64,000 nt of DNA from Myxococcales bacterium (GTDB lineage: Bacteria; Myxococcota_A; Bradymonadia; UBA7976; UBA1532): the NCBI GenBank assembly GCA_020633435.1, contig JACKDP010000007.1:1-64000 (forward strand), in the 5' to 3' direction. How positions within the stretch are numbered: the stretch's first letter is position 1; each line of letters starts with the position of its first letter. Below, piece after piece: positions 7,737 to 16,870 of the stretch. The translations under genes and the position numbers were made by a program. The notes under the pieces were generated by a model. The model saw only the letters and a list, made by a program, of their open reading frames with translations, ran no database searches and was not told where the DNA came from.

Positions 7737-10700
7737 GTGAGCGAGACACCCGAAGACCCCGAGGAAGGTGGCGCGGCCCCCGCCGAGCAGGGCGGCGGCG
7801 CGTCAGGGGGCCAGGCCGAGCAGGGCGAGCAGGCCGAGCAGGCCGGGAAGAGCGAGAAGGGGGACGGCAAGCTGACGCTGCCCCTGAAGCTCGTGGCCGA
7901 GGCCGTCAAGGCCATCCCCCAGCTCAAGTACCTGCAGGGCGTGCTCGGCGTCGCCGGCGCCTACGTCATCATCCGCGTCCTCGGCGTCGAGGATCAGCTC
8001 ATGAGCGGCTTCCTCGCGCTGCTCGTGGGCATGGTGCTGCTCGTCTTGTTCCGCAAGCTCGCCAAGGCCGCCGAGGGCGACGCCGGCGACCGCCTCGGGC
8101 GCATCACCCTCACGTTCGTCACCATCCTCGTCCTCAGCGGCCTCACGCTGCTGGCCTCCGCCTTCTTCTTCGACTGGCCCAAGGACGTCCGGGGCCTGTT
8201 CGGCCTCAGCCGCGCGCCCGGCCCGCCGACCTTCGACAGCGACGACGACGGGGTGCCGGACGCCGAGGACAACTGCGTGGCCCAGGCCAACCCGGGCCAG
8301 GCCGACCGGGATCACGACGGCATCGGCGACGCGTGCGACAGCTGCCGGACCATCGAGAACCCCGACCAGCTCGACGACGACGGCGACGGCCTGGGCAACC
8401 TGTGTGATGTGTGCCCGTCCCGGCCCGACCCCCAGCAGGAGGACGCCGACGGCGATGGCATCGGCGACGCCTGCGATCCCTGCCCCATCACGGCCGACGA
8501 CGGGGCCGACCTGGATCGGGACGGCGTCGGGGACGCCTGCGACAACTGCCCGACGCTGCCCAACCCCGACCAGGCCGACCTGGACGGCGACGAGGACGGG
8601 GATCGCTGCGACTGCCGGCTCGACGTGGTGAGCCTGCCCTTCGAGCCGGACCAGGCGCGGGTCCTCGACGGCCGCGCCATCGACCAGGTGGTCGGCCTGC
8701 TCAAGCTGCGCGGCGAGATCGCGGCGGTGGAGGTGCAGGCGCACACGGATCGCGTGGGCACGGCCACGTACAACGACCGGCTCTCCCAGCGCCGCGCGGA
8801 CGAGGTGACCCGGCTGCTCCAGGCGGGGCTGCGCAAGTCCGCCCTCGGCGATCGGGTGGCGGTGACGAGCTGCGGCTACGGCGAGAGCGCGCCCCTGGTC
8901 TGGACGCGCGACGAGCAGGCCGAGCCCGCCAACAACCGGGTCTCGTTCGTGGTCCGCGAGGTCAACCGCGGCTCCGCCCAGGCCGTCTGCCCGAGCCCGA
9001 CGCCGCCCTGCACGCCGGGCAACCCGGCCGACACCCCGCCCGAGGAGGCCGAGCGCCTGCCGCTGCCCCTCGGCCCCGACGGCCCGTCCAGCGTCGCCAC
9101 CCTGCTGGAGCTGGCCCAGCGCCTGCCCCGCTCCCGGGCGACCGACGCCGTGGAGCTGTACCGGCGCGTGCTGGACGTCCTGCGCCACCCCGAGCACTTC
9201 GAGGGGGCCCAGCCCGCGGGCATGGAGTGGCCGCCGCCCTCGGAGGTGGTCGGGGCGGTGCTGCGCAGCCTGGCCGAGGTGCACCTGAGCCTGGGGCAGC
9301 TCCCCGAGGCCCGCAGCGTCATCGAGGAGGCCACCGACCTCGATCCCGATGCATCTCAAGGGTTTACGGCCGATCTACGGTTGCTGGCGCAGGTGGAGCT
9401 GCGGGCGGGCAACGCCCCGGCGGCCATCGACGTGCTGCAGCGGGCCTTGAAGCTCGACCGCCTGCACCGCGGGGCCGGCCACCCCGACGCGCTCAAGGAT
9501 CTCACGGCGCTGACGCCGCTGCTGACCCCGGCGGCGGACGTGCGCGAGCATGTCCAGTTCCTGCTGGAGGCCCTGGCCGCCGCGGATCCGGGCCTGCGCC
9601 CGGGGGCCCTGGCGCTGCTGGTGCAGACCGTGAGCGCCGTGTCCCGGCGGACGGACGCCGGGCGCTCGCTGCGGGCCATCATCCAGTGGTTCAAGGGCCG
9701 CGAGGGGCTGGACGTCTTCGCGGAGCTCGACCAGAAGCTGCAGGCGCTGCTGCGCCACGCGAGCCGGGCGCGGGCCTTCGAGCGCGCCCTCAACGCCATC
9801 GGCCTCGGCGGCAAGGTCTCGCCGGAGCTGCGGGTGGATCTGCTGGTGCGCCACGCCCAGGCCCTGGAGGGGCTCGGGCAGCGGGAGCAGGAGGCGGCCC
9901 GCTACGAGCTGGCCCTGGCCATCCCGGGGTCGGCCCGGCGACGCCCCCAGATCCTGGAGCGCCTCGCGGCCACCCGCCACGCCCTCGGGCAGCACGAGCT
10001 CGCGGCGATCAGCCTGCAGGAGGCCGCCGACCTCGATCCCGCGCGGCTGGATCTGCAGCGGCTCCTGCACCGCGAGTACGCCGAGGCGGGCGACACCCGG
10101 CGCGAGCTGGAGGTCCTGGAGGGCATCGTGCGGCGGCTGGGCGGGCGCATCGAGGGCGACGAGGCCCTGATGGAGCGCCTGGCCCAGGTGTACGTGGTGG
10201 AGCGCCGCTACCCCGACGCGGTGGCGACCATCGACCAGACGCTGGCGGTGCTGCGCGGCCGGGCCCAGAGCCAGGCGGACGTCGTCATCCAGGGGGACGC
10301 CGGCGACGAGCTGCTGGTGGATCCCGCCATCGAGGAGCTGGACACCAACGCCGCGACCCAGGCGCGCCTGCTGCAGCTCAAGGCCGAGGCCCTGCAGCAC
10401 GGGGCCCTGCGCTCCGACGCCTGCCGCGACCAGGCGTGCTGCAGCGAGCCCGACATGCTGGCGTCGGCCGCCGCGTACGAGGAGCTGCTGGGGGCCCTGG
10501 CCTCCGACGATCCGGCGCGGGCCCAGGTCTTCGAGCTGCTGGCCGAGCTGCACCACCAGCGCTGCGACGGCGATCTGGAGCAGCAGTCCTACGAGCGCAT
10601 CCTGGCCCTGCCCAGCCTCGCGGACACCCGGCGCGGCCGCGTCCTGGTGCGCCTGGCGGCGTGGAAGTATGCGGAAGCGCTGCGGTTGCGCGACGACCGC

Positions 10701-11435
10701 AAGCCCGACGCGGCCCTGGCGCGGCTGGTGATCGTGGGCACGCGGCTGGACGAGGCGCTGCCCCTCATCAAGGCCGGGGACGACGTGGATCTGCTGGCCG
10801 AGGCGACGCTGCTGCTGGGCCAGACGCGGCTGCTCGAGTCGACGCTGGTGGGCCGCCGCGAGCCCAGCAGCCTGGCGGCCCTGGCCCGCCCGACGTCGTT
10901 CTTCTCGCCCACGACCATCGTGGAGGCCTTCGGCGACGTGGCCCTGCGCCCGGTGGAGGCCGCCCGCGACCTGGCCGTGCCGCCCCAGGTGCAGGCGGCC
11001 CAGCGCCGCGACGAGGCGCTGCGCGCGTTCGACGAGGCCCTCACCCTGGCCGCCGAGCGCGCCGGCAACGTGGACGTGCGGGTCTCGGCGCAGGTCGGGC
11101 GGGCGCGGGTGCTCAACGCCGCGGGGAACGCGGCCGCCGCCGAGGTGGCGGCGCGAGAGGCGGCCGGCAACGCCCCCGGCAAGCCCCAGCGGGCGGAGGC
11201 CCTGGTCGAGCTGGCCACGGCGGAGCTGCGCCAGCAGCGCCCCCAGTTCGCCGCCGAGCACTTCTACACCGCCCTGCTGCTCGCCGCGGCCGAGGCCCGG
11301 GTCGATCGGACGACGTGCGAGGCCGCCTTCTCGGGCGCCGTGGAGGCGTGGCGCGCGGCGGGCCGGGCGGATCAGGCCGATCGCATCGTGCGGGCCTTCG
11401 CGGCGGGCTGCCAGGCCCGCCAGCGGACACGGTAG
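7737..11435 (+). CDS. Membrane-anchored TSP3-OmpA-TPR fusion protein
   Basis: A 1232-residue protein with an unusual domain order. A charged Gly/Glu/Gln-rich N-terminus (1-45) is followed by three hydrophobic segments (about 64-82, 86-103, 124-143). Four to five TSP3-type Ca2+ repeats come next (about 163-298; DSDDDGVPDAEDNC, DRDHDGIGDACD and others), then an OmpA-like peptidoglycan-binding domain (about 303-415; VQAHTDRVGTATYNDRLSQR) and a long TPR-rich helical region to the end. The multi-pass N-terminus suggests an inner-membrane anchor reaching the wall rather than a barrel. The GTG start has GAGGAGG upstream. A role as an envelope scaffold is inferred from the domains only. Confidence 0.8.
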   Translation: MSETPEDPEEGGAAPAEQGGGASGGQAEQGEQAEQAGKSEKGDGKLTLPLKLVAEAVKAIPQLKYLQGVLGVAGAYVIIRVLGVEDQLMSGFLALLVGMVLLVLFRKLAKAAEGDAGDRLGRITLTFVTILVLSGLTLLASAFFFDWPKDVRGLFGLSRAPGPPTFDSDDDGVPDAEDNCVAQANPGQADRDHDGIGDACDSCRTIENPDQLDDDGDGLGNLCDVCPSRPDPQQEDADGDGIGDACDPCPITADDGADLDRDGVGDACDNCPTLPNPDQADLDGDEDGDRCDCRLDVVSLPFEPDQARVLDGRAIDQVVGLLKLRGEIAAVEVQAHTDRVGTATYNDRLSQRRADEVTRLLQAGLRKSALGDRVAVTSCGYGESAPLVWTRDEQAEPANNRVSFVVREVNRGSAQAVCPSPTPPCTPGNPADTPPEEAERLPLPLGPDGPSSVATLLELAQRLPRSRATDAVELYRRVLDVLRHPEHFEGAQPAGMEWPPPSEVVGAVLRSLAEVHLSLGQLPEARSVIEEATDLDPDASQGFTADLRLLAQVELRAGNAPAAIDVLQRALKLDRLHRGAGHPDALKDLTALTPLLTPAADVREHVQFLLEALAAADPGLRPGALALLVQTVSAVSRRTDAGRSLRAIIQWFKGREGLDVFAELDQKLQALLRHASRARAFERALNAIGLGGKVSPELRVDLLVRHAQALEGLGQREQEAARYELALAIPGSARRRPQILERLAATRHALGQHELAAISLQEAADLDPARLDLQRLLHREYAEAGDTRRELEVLEGIVRRLGGRIEGDEALMERLAQVYVVERRYPDAVATIDQTLAVLRGRAQSQADVVIQGDAGDELLVDPAIEELDTNAATQARLLQLKAEALQHGALRSDACRDQACCSEPDMLASAAAYEELLGALASDDPARAQVFELLAELHHQRCDGDLEQQSYERILALPSLADTRRGRVLVRLAAWKYAEALRLRDDRKPDAALARLVIVGTRLDEALPLIKAGDDVDLLAEATLLLGQTRLLESTLVGRREPSSLAALARPTSFFSPTTIVEAFGDVALRPVEAARDLAVPPQVQAAQRRDEALRAFDEALTLAAERAGNVDVRVSAQVGRARVLNAAGNAAAAEVAAREAAGNAPGKPQRAEALVELATAELRQQRPQFAAEHFYTALLLAAAEARVDRTTCEAAFSGAVEAWRAAGRADQADRIVRAFAAGCQARQRTR

Positions 11436-11442
11436 CGCCCGC

Positions 11443-13989
11443 TCAGCGCTCGATGCGCAGCACCGCGACCATGGGCCCCTCGGGCACGAGCTGGTCGGTC
11501 AGGTCGATGGCGCCCTCGATGAACCAGAAGCCGTCCCCCTCGGGATCCACGAGGGTGCGCGTCACGCGCCACTGGCGGGGGCCGGTGGCCTCCAGGCGCG
11601 TCAGCGCGTGCCGCCGGGCGGCGGTGTCGAAGACGACGCGGTCGTACTCGGCGTAGTAGTCGGCCAGGGCGTCGCGCAGGCGGCGGGCGTCCCAGGGATC
11701 CTCGGGATCCTGGCGGATGGCCCCCTCGGCCTCCTCGTAGTCGAAGCGCGAGAGGGCCTGCACCAGCAGGTCCAGCTCGGCGCGGACGCGGGCCTGGAAG
11801 CTGCGGGAATCCTTCGTGATGTCGAGGGCTTGCGGCGGCGTGAGCGGCGCGTCGTCGTCCACCACCGGCTCGCCGGCGGCGAGGGCCTCCCAGGTGCGCA
11901 CGAGGCTCGAGTCGGCGCGCTGCAGCACCTGCCGCAGGTAGGAGATGAGGTCGACCAGGCCGTCGGTCTTGAGGGGCGCCGGGACGTTCTGCACCAGCAC
12001 CTTGTAGGTCTGGGACAGGTGGCGCAGCAGCACCCCCTCCACCCGCTCCAGGCCCAGGTCCTTCACGTACTGGTTGAAGGTGCAGTAGCGGCTGAACATG
12101 TCCCGCGCCACCGACTTGGGGCGCAGGTGGCTGACCTTCACCCAGGGCCGGGCGCGGGCGTACTCGTCGAAGACCTCGAAGATGGCGTCCGCGTCGGGCA
12201 TGGGCCAGGTGATCTTCTCCAGGATGTCCTGCCGCTCGTCGTACTCCACGCCCTCGGCCTTGAGCTGCTGGTAGGCCTCGGTGCGCAGCTTGTCCTGCTG
12301 GCGGCGCAGGATGGCCTGGGGATCCTCCAGGATGGCCTCGGCGAGGGAGAGCGTCTGGGTGGGGAAGTCGTCGGCCTCGGGGTCGAGCCGGCCCACGGCG
12401 TAGACCAGGAAGAGCGAGAGCGAGTGATACAGCGAGAAGTCATGCTGCAGCTCGGGGGCGACGGTGACGGTCTGGCCGCGGCCGCCGGGGCGGCGGGCGA
12501 GCTCGATGACCTTCGCGTCGCGGAGCTGCTGGAAGATGGCCTTCGCCTCGCGGCGCAGGCGGCGCTTGCGGCCGGCGTGCTCATGGCTGGCGTTGATGAG
12601 CTCGATGAGCAGGCCGTAGCCCCCGCGCTTGCCGGGCTCGCCGCGCTGGAGCAGGTTGACCAGCATGCCGTGGTCGACGTCGAACTGTGACTGCAACGCC
12701 TCGGAATCACTGGTGATCAGGCGCTCGAAGGTGCTCTCGTCCCAGTGGGCGTAGCCGAACTCGGGGGCCTTCTTCAGCACCAGCTTGCGGCGCCGGGCCT
12801 TGTCGTCGCCCACCTTGGCGAGGGCCCGCTTGTTCTCGATGACGTGCTCGGGCGCCTGGCAGATGACGTAGCCCTGGTCGTCGAAGCCCTTGCGGCCGGC
12901 GCGGCCGGCGATCTGCTTGAAGTCGCGCACGCTCAGGATGCTCGTCTTGCGCCCGTCGTACTTGCACAGGCGGGTGAAGAGCACGGTGCGGATGGGCACG
13001 TTGATGCCCACGCCCAGGGTGTCGGTGCCGATGATGAGCTTGAGCCGGCCGGCCTGGGCCAGCCGCTCCACCAGCAGGCGGTAGCGCGGCAGCAGCCCCG
13101 CGTGGTGCAGGCCCATCCCGTGGCGGATGTAGCGCGCGACGTCCTTGCCGTAGGGGCTGTCGAAGCGCTCGCCCTTCAGGTCGTCGGCGATGGCCTTCTT
13201 CTCTTCGCTGGTGCAGAAGTCGAGGCTGGTGAGGGACTGGGCCAGCTCCGCGCAGGCCTTCTGCGTGAAGTTCACCACGTAGACGGGCGCGCGGCGGTGC
13301 TTGAAGAGGTCCTGCAGCGTCTCGTGCAGGGGATCCTCGCGGTACTCGAAGGCCAGCGGCACCGGCCGCTGCACCGCCTGCACGAGGCTGACGCCCAGGC
13401 CCGTGCGCCGCTCCAGGTCGTCGCAGATGGGCCTCATGTCGCCGAGGGTGGCCGACATGAGCAGGAAGCGCGTGCGGCGCAGCGTCAGCAGCGGGATCTG
13501 CCACGCCATGCCCCGATCGCGGTCGCCGTAGTAGTGGAACTCGTCCAGCACCGCGGCGTGGACGCTGGCGGCGTCGCCCTCGGCCAGGGCCATGGCGGCC
13601 AGGATCTCCTCGGTGCAGGCGATGACGGGGGCCTTGGCGTTGATGCTCGCGTCGCCGGTGAGCATGCCCACGTTCTCGGCCCCGAAGTGGCGGCACAGCT
13701 CGAAGAACTTCTCGCTGACGAGGGCCTTGATGGGGCTGGTGTAGACGCTGCGGCGGCCCGTGGCGAAGGCGTGGAAGTGCATCGCCAGGGCGACGAGCGA
13801 CTTGCCGGAGCCGGTGGGGGTGTTGAGGACGACGTGCTTGCCCGCCATCACCTCCAGGACGGCCTCCTCCTGGTGGGGGTAGAGCTCGAAGCCGTGATCG
13901 AAGGCCCACTCGATGAAGAGATCGAGCAGGTCGTCGGGCTTGAAGGGGCCGGTGGGGGCGCGGGCGCCGAGGTTCAGGGGCTCGTTCAT
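11443..13989 (-). CDS. Ski2-like DEAD/DEAH-box helicase with DUF3516-type C-terminus
   Basis: An 848-residue superfamily-2 helicase. Motif I is TPTGSGKS, motif II DEFH, motif III SAT and motif VI QIAGRAGR, all within the first about 420 residues; the rest is a long helical region as in bacterial helicases annotated with DUF3516. The family is close to the Ski2/Mtr4/Lhr-type RNA and DNA helicases; the substrate is not known. The start at 13989 (MNEPLNLGARAP) is chosen because the frame upstream is low-complexity and non-conserved. It is convergent with the TSP3-OmpA-TPR gene (7-nt gap), and a small lipoprotein gene ends 47 nt upstream on the same strand. Confidence 0.87.
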   Translation of the reverse strand: MNEPLNLGARAPTGPFKPDDLLDLFIEWAFDHGFELYPHQEEAVLEVMAGKHVVLNTPTGSGKSLVALAMHFHAFATGRRSVYTSPIKALVSEKFFELCRHFGAENVGMLTGDASINAKAPVIACTEEILAAMALAEGDAASVHAAVLDEFHYYGDRDRGMAWQIPLLTLRRTRFLLMSATLGDMRPICDDLERRTGLGVSLVQAVQRPVPLAFEYREDPLHETLQDLFKHRRAPVYVVNFTQKACAELAQSLTSLDFCTSEEKKAIADDLKGERFDSPYGKDVARYIRHGMGLHHAGLLPRYRLLVERLAQAGRLKLIIGTDTLGVGINVPIRTVLFTRLCKYDGRKTSILSVRDFKQIAGRAGRKGFDDQGYVICQAPEHVIENKRALAKVGDDKARRRKLVLKKAPEFGYAHWDESTFERLITSDSEALQSQFDVDHGMLVNLLQRGEPGKRGGYGLLIELINASHEHAGRKRRLRREAKAIFQQLRDAKVIELARRPGGRGQTVTVAPELQHDFSLYHSLSLFLVYAVGRLDPEADDFPTQTLSLAEAILEDPQAILRRQQDKLRTEAYQQLKAEGVEYDERQDILEKITWPMPDADAIFEVFDEYARARPWVKVSHLRPKSVARDMFSRYCTFNQYVKDLGLERVEGVLLRHLSQTYKVLVQNVPAPLKTDGLVDLISYLRQVLQRADSSLVRTWEALAAGEPVVDDDAPLTPPQALDITKDSRSFQARVRAELDLLVQALSRFDYEEAEGAIRQDPEDPWDARRLRDALADYYAEYDRVVFDTAARRHALTRLEATGPRQWRVTRTLVDPEGDGFWFIEGAIDLTDQLVPEGPMVAVLRIER

Positions 13990-14035
13990 GGGGGGATGAT
14001 GGCCCGCGAGACCGGCGGCCGCCACCGCTTTGCCA

Positions 14036-14515
14036 TCAGAGGGCGGGGATCTCCACGGCGGCGGAGACGCCGGCCACCTGCACCACGAGGGTGCGCCCGC
14101 CGGTGTAGTCGCCGCAGCCCGCGGCCCGGCCGCGCAGGACGAAGCGGCCGTCGTCGCCCACCTCCACGGCGTCCACCTCGGGCCAGGAGCGCCCGCTGAT
14201 GTCACGGCCCTCTTCGTCGAGCAGGTCGAAGCCGAAGCCGTCGATGGGCGCGCCGCAGGCCCGGCCGTGGATCTCGACGGCGATCTGGCTGGCGAGCTCG
14301 GTGCGGGACGCCTCGACGCGGTCCAGGACGGGCACCCGGGCCACGCCGCAGCGGGTGGCCAGGTCGAGGTCGAGCCGCGGAGTGCGCAGCAGGCGGACGC
14401 GGTCGGCGAGCCGCGCGGGCGGCAGGCTCACCAGGGCGTTGGCGTTGCTGGAGACTTCCTCTCCGCCGCAGGCAGCGAGGGTGAGGGCGATCAGGCCGAG
14501 GGCGAGGGTGCGCAT
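14036..14515 (-). CDS. Small putative lipoprotein
   Basis: A 159-residue protein with a clear lipoprotein signal (MRTLALGLIALTLAACGGEE, lipobox LAAC). AGGAGG precedes the ATG by 4 nt, which fixes the start. The mature part carries two Cys pairs (around RCGV and ACGAP, later AGCGDYTGG) and looks like a compact beta-rich domain; no family is recognised. It lies upstream of the helicase gene on the same strand, with 46 nt between them, so cotranscription is possible but not shown. Confidence 0.7.
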   Translation of the reverse strand: MRTLALGLIALTLAACGGEEVSSNANALVSLPPARLADRVRLLRTPRLDLDLATRCGVARVPVLDRVEASRTELASQIAVEIHGRACGAPIDGFGFDLLDEEGRDISGRSWPEVDAVEVGDDGRFVLRGRAAGCGDYTGGRTLVVQVAGVSAAVEIPAL

Positions 14516-14630
14516 GGGTCCTCCTGGTAGGTGGACCCAGCATGCCGGGGGGTGGGGGGGCGGCCGGAGTGATCGGCCTTTCACCCCCCGGGGGTGGGCC
14601 GAACTTCTCCTGATTCCGGGCGGGCTCTCC

Positions 14631-14636
14631 TATACT
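14631..14636 (+). promoter_or_regulatory. -10-like TATACT close to a start codon
   Basis: TATACT ends 8 nt before the ATG of the multihaem cytochrome gene, and no Shine-Dalgarno lies between them. If used, transcription would start at or within 1-3 nt of the ATG, giving a leaderless mRNA. No good -35 hexamer is visible at 16-18 nt. Confidence 0.4.
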
Positions 14637-14644
14637 GCGCCCAC

Positions 14645-16870
14645 ATGGGGTACCCCGTCCGCCACCTGCTGCTGGCCCTGGTCATGGGCCTGGTCGGCCT
14701 CGGCGCCGCGTACGCGGCCAAGCCGCTCACCCAGGTGCACGCGCACCTGGACAAGCAGGAGGAGTGCAACCGCTGCCATGTGGCGTTCGGCGGGGTGCCG
14801 GAGGAGAAGTGCCGGTCCTGCCACCTGGACATCGACCGGCGGGTGAAGGCCAACCAGGGCTTCCACGGCCGCGAAGCCGCCACGGTGAAGTGCTACGACT
14901 GCCACCGGGAGCACCTGGGCCGTGGCCATGACATCACCGGCCTGGACCGCGACCGCTTCGACCACCGCAAGACGGGCTGGCCGCTGACCGGCAACCACGA
15001 GCAGGTCCGCTGCCGCAGCTGCCACACCGCCAAGCGCCCCCAGACCGGCCGCGACAGCTACCTGGGCGCCTCGACCCGCTGCGCCGACTGCCATGGCGAG
15101 TACCACGGGCAGGCCCGCAAGTCGGACCTGGGCCAGTGCGATCGCTGCCACAACACCTATGGCTGGGAGCAGCTCAACGCCAACCTGCGCTTCGATCACG
15201 AGCGCGAGACGCGGTTCCCGCGCACCGGCAAGCACATGCAGGTGGAGTGCGCGAAGTGCCACCAGGGCAAGCGCGCCTTCGGGCCCATCGCGGTGCAGAG
15301 CTGCACGACGTGCCACGCCGATCCCCACCCGCCCGGCATCTTCCGGGAGCGCATCTGCGACGAGTGCCATGTGACGAAGGGCTGGAAGGACGCCAGCGCC
15401 TTCAGCCACGCCTCGACGGGCTGGCCGCTCAAGGGCCGCCACCAGAAGGTCGAGTGCCTCAACTGCCACTCGTGGAAGAAGTGGAAGCCCCGCACCAAGG
15501 ACTGCGCCGGCTGCCACGACGACGCCCACCGGGGCCAGTTCGCGGGCACCCCGTGTGGGCGCTGCCACCAGGAGTCCGGCTTCAAGAACCTGGTCTTCAA
15601 CCACGACACCATGAGCCGGTTCCCGCTGCGGGGCCGGCACCGCCGGGTGGACTGCGCGCGCTGCCACCCGGGCGGCAAGTACAAGCCCGTGGAGGACACC
15701 TGCGAGAGCTGCCATGGCAAGCAGAACCCCCACGGCGACACCTTCGAGGGGCGGCCCTGCGCCAACTGCCACTCGCCGGTGGACTGGAAGCAGACGCGCT
15801 TCGACCACGGCATCACCGGCTTCCCCCTGGCCGGCCAGCACGAGGACCAGCCCTGCTACCGCTGCCACCCCGAGGGCACCGAGACCCAGGTCGACACCCC
15901 GCCGGACTGCGACTGGTGCCACCAGGATCTCCACCGCGGCCAGTTCGAGCAGCGCGCCTGCGACGACTGCCACAAGGGCTTCGAGCGGTTCAGTATTCCC
16001 CTTTTTGATCACACGGTTGCGCGGTTCCAGCTCCAGGGGAAGCACCTGGACGTGAGCTGCGATGGCTGCCACAAGGACGGCCACTACCGCCCCATCGACA
16101 CCGCCTGCGCCAACTGCCACCAGAACTTCCACGCGCCGCAGTTCGAGAAGAAGTGCGAGGAGTGCCACACGGCGGCCGCCTGGTCGGAGGAGGTCTTCGA
16201 CCACGACCGCCAGAGCGACTACCGGCTGGCCGGGCAGCACCGGCGCATCGACTGCGCCAAGTGCCACGTCCAGAACGACTACAAGGGCATCCCCCAGGCC
16301 TGCGAGGGCTGCCACCTGGACGTGCACGCGGGGACGAAGGGCCCCGACTGCGATCGCTGCCACACGGCGGCCGACTGGACGACGAACCGGGCCATCGACC
16401 ACGACTTCGGGGCCTTCTCGCTGGGCGGGGCCCATGACCGGCTGCCGTGTGAGCGCTGCCACGGCGAGAACCGCGAGATCCAGCTCGCCGGCACGGGCCC
16501 CGAGTGCGTCGGCTGCCACAAGGACCCGCACTTCGGCAGCCTGGGGCCCTTCTGCCATGACTGCCACAGCCAGGATCAGTTCCTGCCCAGCACGTTCCTG
16601 CACGACCGGACGGGCTTCCGCCTGTCGGGCTCGCACCGGTTCGTGGCGTGCCGCGACTGCCACCCGGGCCGCGTCTACGGCGGCCTGCCGAGCACCTGCG
16701 ACTTCTGCCACACGGACACCTTCCAGCGGACGGCGGGCACGGACTGCGACCACCCGGCCCAGTGCGCCAACGGCGTGAGCACCTGCCAGACCTGCCACAC
16801 GACGCTCGGCTTCCTGCCGGCCCGGCCGGGATCGGCCTGCGGCACCTGCGAGGCGGGGGGCCGGCGGTGA
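14645..16870 (+). CDS. Multihaem c-type cytochrome, about 30 haem sites
   Basis: A 741-residue exported protein with a Sec signal (about residues 1-25, ending AAYAA). By eye it has 30 CxxCH haem-binding motifs, about one per 25 residues. They are arranged in a repeated unit: an FDH motif, a T-G-W/F-P-L-x-G-x-H segment, a CxxCH, a spacer, then CxxCH-x-D-x-H and another CxxCH. The spare His residues are probable distal ligands. Such chains carry electrons across the periplasm or outward over long distances. The next gene overlaps it by 3 nt and encodes a barrel, so the pair resembles porin-cytochrome conduits in layout. The N-terminal start follows the signal peptide; a TATACT lies just upstream. 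Confidence 0.9.
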   Translation: MGYPVRHLLLALVMGLVGLGAAYAAKPLTQVHAHLDKQEECNRCHVAFGGVPEEKCRSCHLDIDRRVKANQGFHGREAATVKCYDCHREHLGRGHDITGLDRDRFDHRKTGWPLTGNHEQVRCRSCHTAKRPQTGRDSYLGASTRCADCHGEYHGQARKSDLGQCDRCHNTYGWEQLNANLRFDHERETRFPRTGKHMQVECAKCHQGKRAFGPIAVQSCTTCHADPHPPGIFRERICDECHVTKGWKDASAFSHASTGWPLKGRHQKVECLNCHSWKKWKPRTKDCAGCHDDAHRGQFAGTPCGRCHQESGFKNLVFNHDTMSRFPLRGRHRRVDCARCHPGGKYKPVEDTCESCHGKQNPHGDTFEGRPCANCHSPVDWKQTRFDHGITGFPLAGQHEDQPCYRCHPEGTETQVDTPPDCDWCHQDLHRGQFEQRACDDCHKGFERFSIPLFDHTVARFQLQGKHLDVSCDGCHKDGHYRPIDTACANCHQNFHAPQFEKKCEECHTAAAWSEEVFDHDRQSDYRLAGQHRRIDCAKCHVQNDYKGIPQACEGCHLDVHAGTKGPDCDRCHTAADWTTNRAIDHDFGAFSLGGAHDRLPCERCHGENREIQLAGTGPECVGCHKDPHFGSLGPFCHDCHSQDQFLPSTFLHDRTGFRLSGSHRFVACRDCHPGRVYGGLPSTCDFCHTDTFQRTAGTDCDHPAQCANGVSTCQTCHTTLGFLPARPGSACGTCEAGGRR

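Noticed and set aside
16648..16866. N-terminal extension of the barrel protein into the cytochrome gene
   Set aside because: The extension is out of frame with the haem motifs and lacks meaning; the GTG at 16867 begins directly with a signal peptide.
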